Source of the DNA: Pseudomonadota bacterium
Lineage (GTDB): Bacteria; Pseudomonadota; Gammaproteobacteria; Burkholderiales; SG8-39
Assembly: GCA_021825225.1 (NCBI GenBank)
Contig: JAKAIH010000207.1
Coordinates: forward strand, 1 to 5,570
Direction: 5' to 3'
DNA: 5,570 bases
Of this stretch, positions 5,078 through 5,570 are shown one piece after another; the first letter of the stretch is position 1; each line of letters begins with the position of its first letter. The notes beneath the pieces were generated by a model. The model saw nothing but the letters and a program-made list of their open reading frames with translations. It did not search any database and was not told the DNA's origin. The translations under genes were made by a program, and so were the position numbers.

Positions 5078-5128
5078 CATTACCGGTTCATGGCGCTACG
5101 ATTACATTTGCGTCATCATCCGGTAATG
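5078..5128. repeat. Perfect 9-bp inverted repeat upstream of copK
   Basis: CATTACCGG (5078-5086) and CCGGTAATG (5120-5128) are exact reverse complements, with 42 bases between their first positions (four helical turns). They lie 54 to 104 bases upstream of the copK start, where an activator or repressor of copK would bind. It does not match the CusR/CopR consensus I know (TGACAA-type), so the regulator is unnamed. A looping operator pair or an mRNA leader hairpin are alternatives. Confidence 0.5.
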
Positions 5129-5151
5129 TTCCCGTCAATCGCGCTCGCCTG

Positions 5152-5391
5152 TCATTCATTCTTGACGAGGACAGCCTTGATCGGGTCCATTTCGCCGAGA
5201 CCTTGCCACCGGCCAACGCTTTCCTTGTTCTCGTCGATTGAAACTGCACCGCGATTGCAATGCACGGTTCAGTATTGTTGAAGCACGGATCGCCGGAAAG
5301 TGTAGCTCACGATGGCGGAGGCGAATCCCGTAGCTTCCGCGAGCAGCTTGCAACTGCGGCAGTCGCCGTGCCCCTTGTTCACTTTGGTCAT
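5152..5391 (-). pseudogene. Coding-like minus-strand frame interrupted by one TGA
   Basis: Not recognised. One frame reads from ATG 5391 as MTKVNKGHGDCRSCKLLAEA then TGFASAIVSYTFRRSVLQQY, meets TGA at 5271-5269, and continues in the same frame from GTG 5265 as VHCNRGAVSIDENKESVGRW then QGLGEMDPIKAVLVKNE, ending at TGA 5154-5152. Both halves have protein-like composition and mostly G or C in third codon positions, while the competing frames are arginine-rich. A CxxC pair (DCRSC) is present in the first half. No Shine-Dalgarno precedes ATG 5391 or GTG 5265. It may be a gene broken by a nonsense mutation, two tiny genes, or chance. It lies between the small lipoprotein gene and copK on the same strand. 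Confidence 0.28.
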
Positions 5392-5425
5392 TCGCCAAAT
5401 TGCCGCGCTCGCAGTGCCGGGCGGA

Positions 5426-5548
5426 TTAATGCCGATGCGAGGAGTGGTCCGACGAGGAGTCCCTAGGCGCTGTGTACGAACCACTTGCGCATGCCGCGAT
5501 CAAAACAGTAATTGCAGTAATCAAGCAAAATAGCGCCGATCTCTTCAC
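5426..5548 (-). CDS. Small lipoprotein with a His-rich tail, hypothetical
   Basis: A 40-residue ORF below usual length cut-offs. GTG 5548 has a strong Shine-Dalgarno AAGGGAG (5560-5554) five bases upstream. The product opens as a textbook lipoprotein signal: VKRSALFCLITAITVLIAAC, with lipobox LIAAC and C20 as the lipidated residue. The mature part is only about 21 residues: CASGSYTAPRDSSSDHSSHRH, ending in a Ser/His tail (H35, H38 and H40) before TAA 5428-5426. Ala at lipobox position +2 predicts export to the outer membrane rather than retention. The His cluster and the position upstream of copK hint at metal binding, but the function is unknown and no family is recognised. The alternative is that a frameshift has truncated a longer lipoprotein, because a coding-like stretch follows in another frame. 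Confidence 0.55.
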   Translation of the reverse strand: MKRSALFCLITAITVLIAACASGSYTAPRDSSSDHSSHRH

Positions 5549-5570
5549 TCGTACTCCCTTGCTCGCTGGG

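Noticed and set aside
5149..5174. CTGTC...GACAG inverted repeat as a CusR/CopR-type box
   Set aside because: Only five bases per arm with a wide gap, and it does not fit the expected spacing for a TGACA-type copper box.
5156..5398. Minus-strand open frame of 80 codons upstream of copK
   Set aside because: Arginine-rich, starts at TTG without a Shine-Dalgarno, and a neighbouring frame is more protein-like over the same bases.

Overview
The window looks like a GC-rich betaproteobacterial chromosome segment with two metal-related islands. The pointers to betaproteobacteria are a CopK-type copper protein (a family best known from Cupriavidus and relatives), a HemP-type small protein, and an OprB/DcaP-like porin. 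No marker gene fixes the genus, so the assignment is an inference.

Left part (1-3650, minus strand): a tightly packed iron-acquisition operon read right to left. It starts at hemP (3390-3578), whose upstream DNA holds a sigma70-like promoter, a Fur-box-like palindrome over the -10 and a perfect FNR-type site (TTGAT-N4-ATCAA). After a 380-base gap containing a degraded ORF come ftrA (P19/Tp34-type periplasmic iron-binding protein), a coiled-coil porin, ftrB (periplasmic cupredoxin) and ftrC (FTR1 permease with two RExxE motifs, cut by the window edge). Gene joints are minimal: TGATG between ftrA and the porin, 13 bases between the porin and ftrB, and the ftrB stop inside the ftrC Shine-Dalgarno. 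The set matches the FtrABCD-type ferrous uptake route, with an outer-membrane porin built in. The polyferredoxin FtrD would lie beyond base 1 if present. The proposed flow is porin (outer membrane), FtrA (periplasmic capture), FtrB (oxidation or handling), FtrC (inner membrane import).

Middle (3579-4740): about 360 bases of regulatory or noncoding DNA, then a plus-strand class I SAM-dependent methyltransferase of the METTL7-like type, then a strong hairpin terminator placed between it and the convergent copK.

Right part (4740-5570, minus strand): copK (periplasmic copper-binding protein with all known copper ligands in register), an upstream region with a 9-bp inverted repeat, an interrupted coding-like stretch, and a 40-residue lipoprotein gene with a histidine-rich tail that is too short for a usual ORF cut-off.

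The most notable points are the porin inside the ftr operon, the predicted joint iron (Fur) and oxygen (FNR) control, the frameshifted ORF exactly where a HemP-linked receptor might have been, and the small His-tailed lipoprotein upstream of copK.
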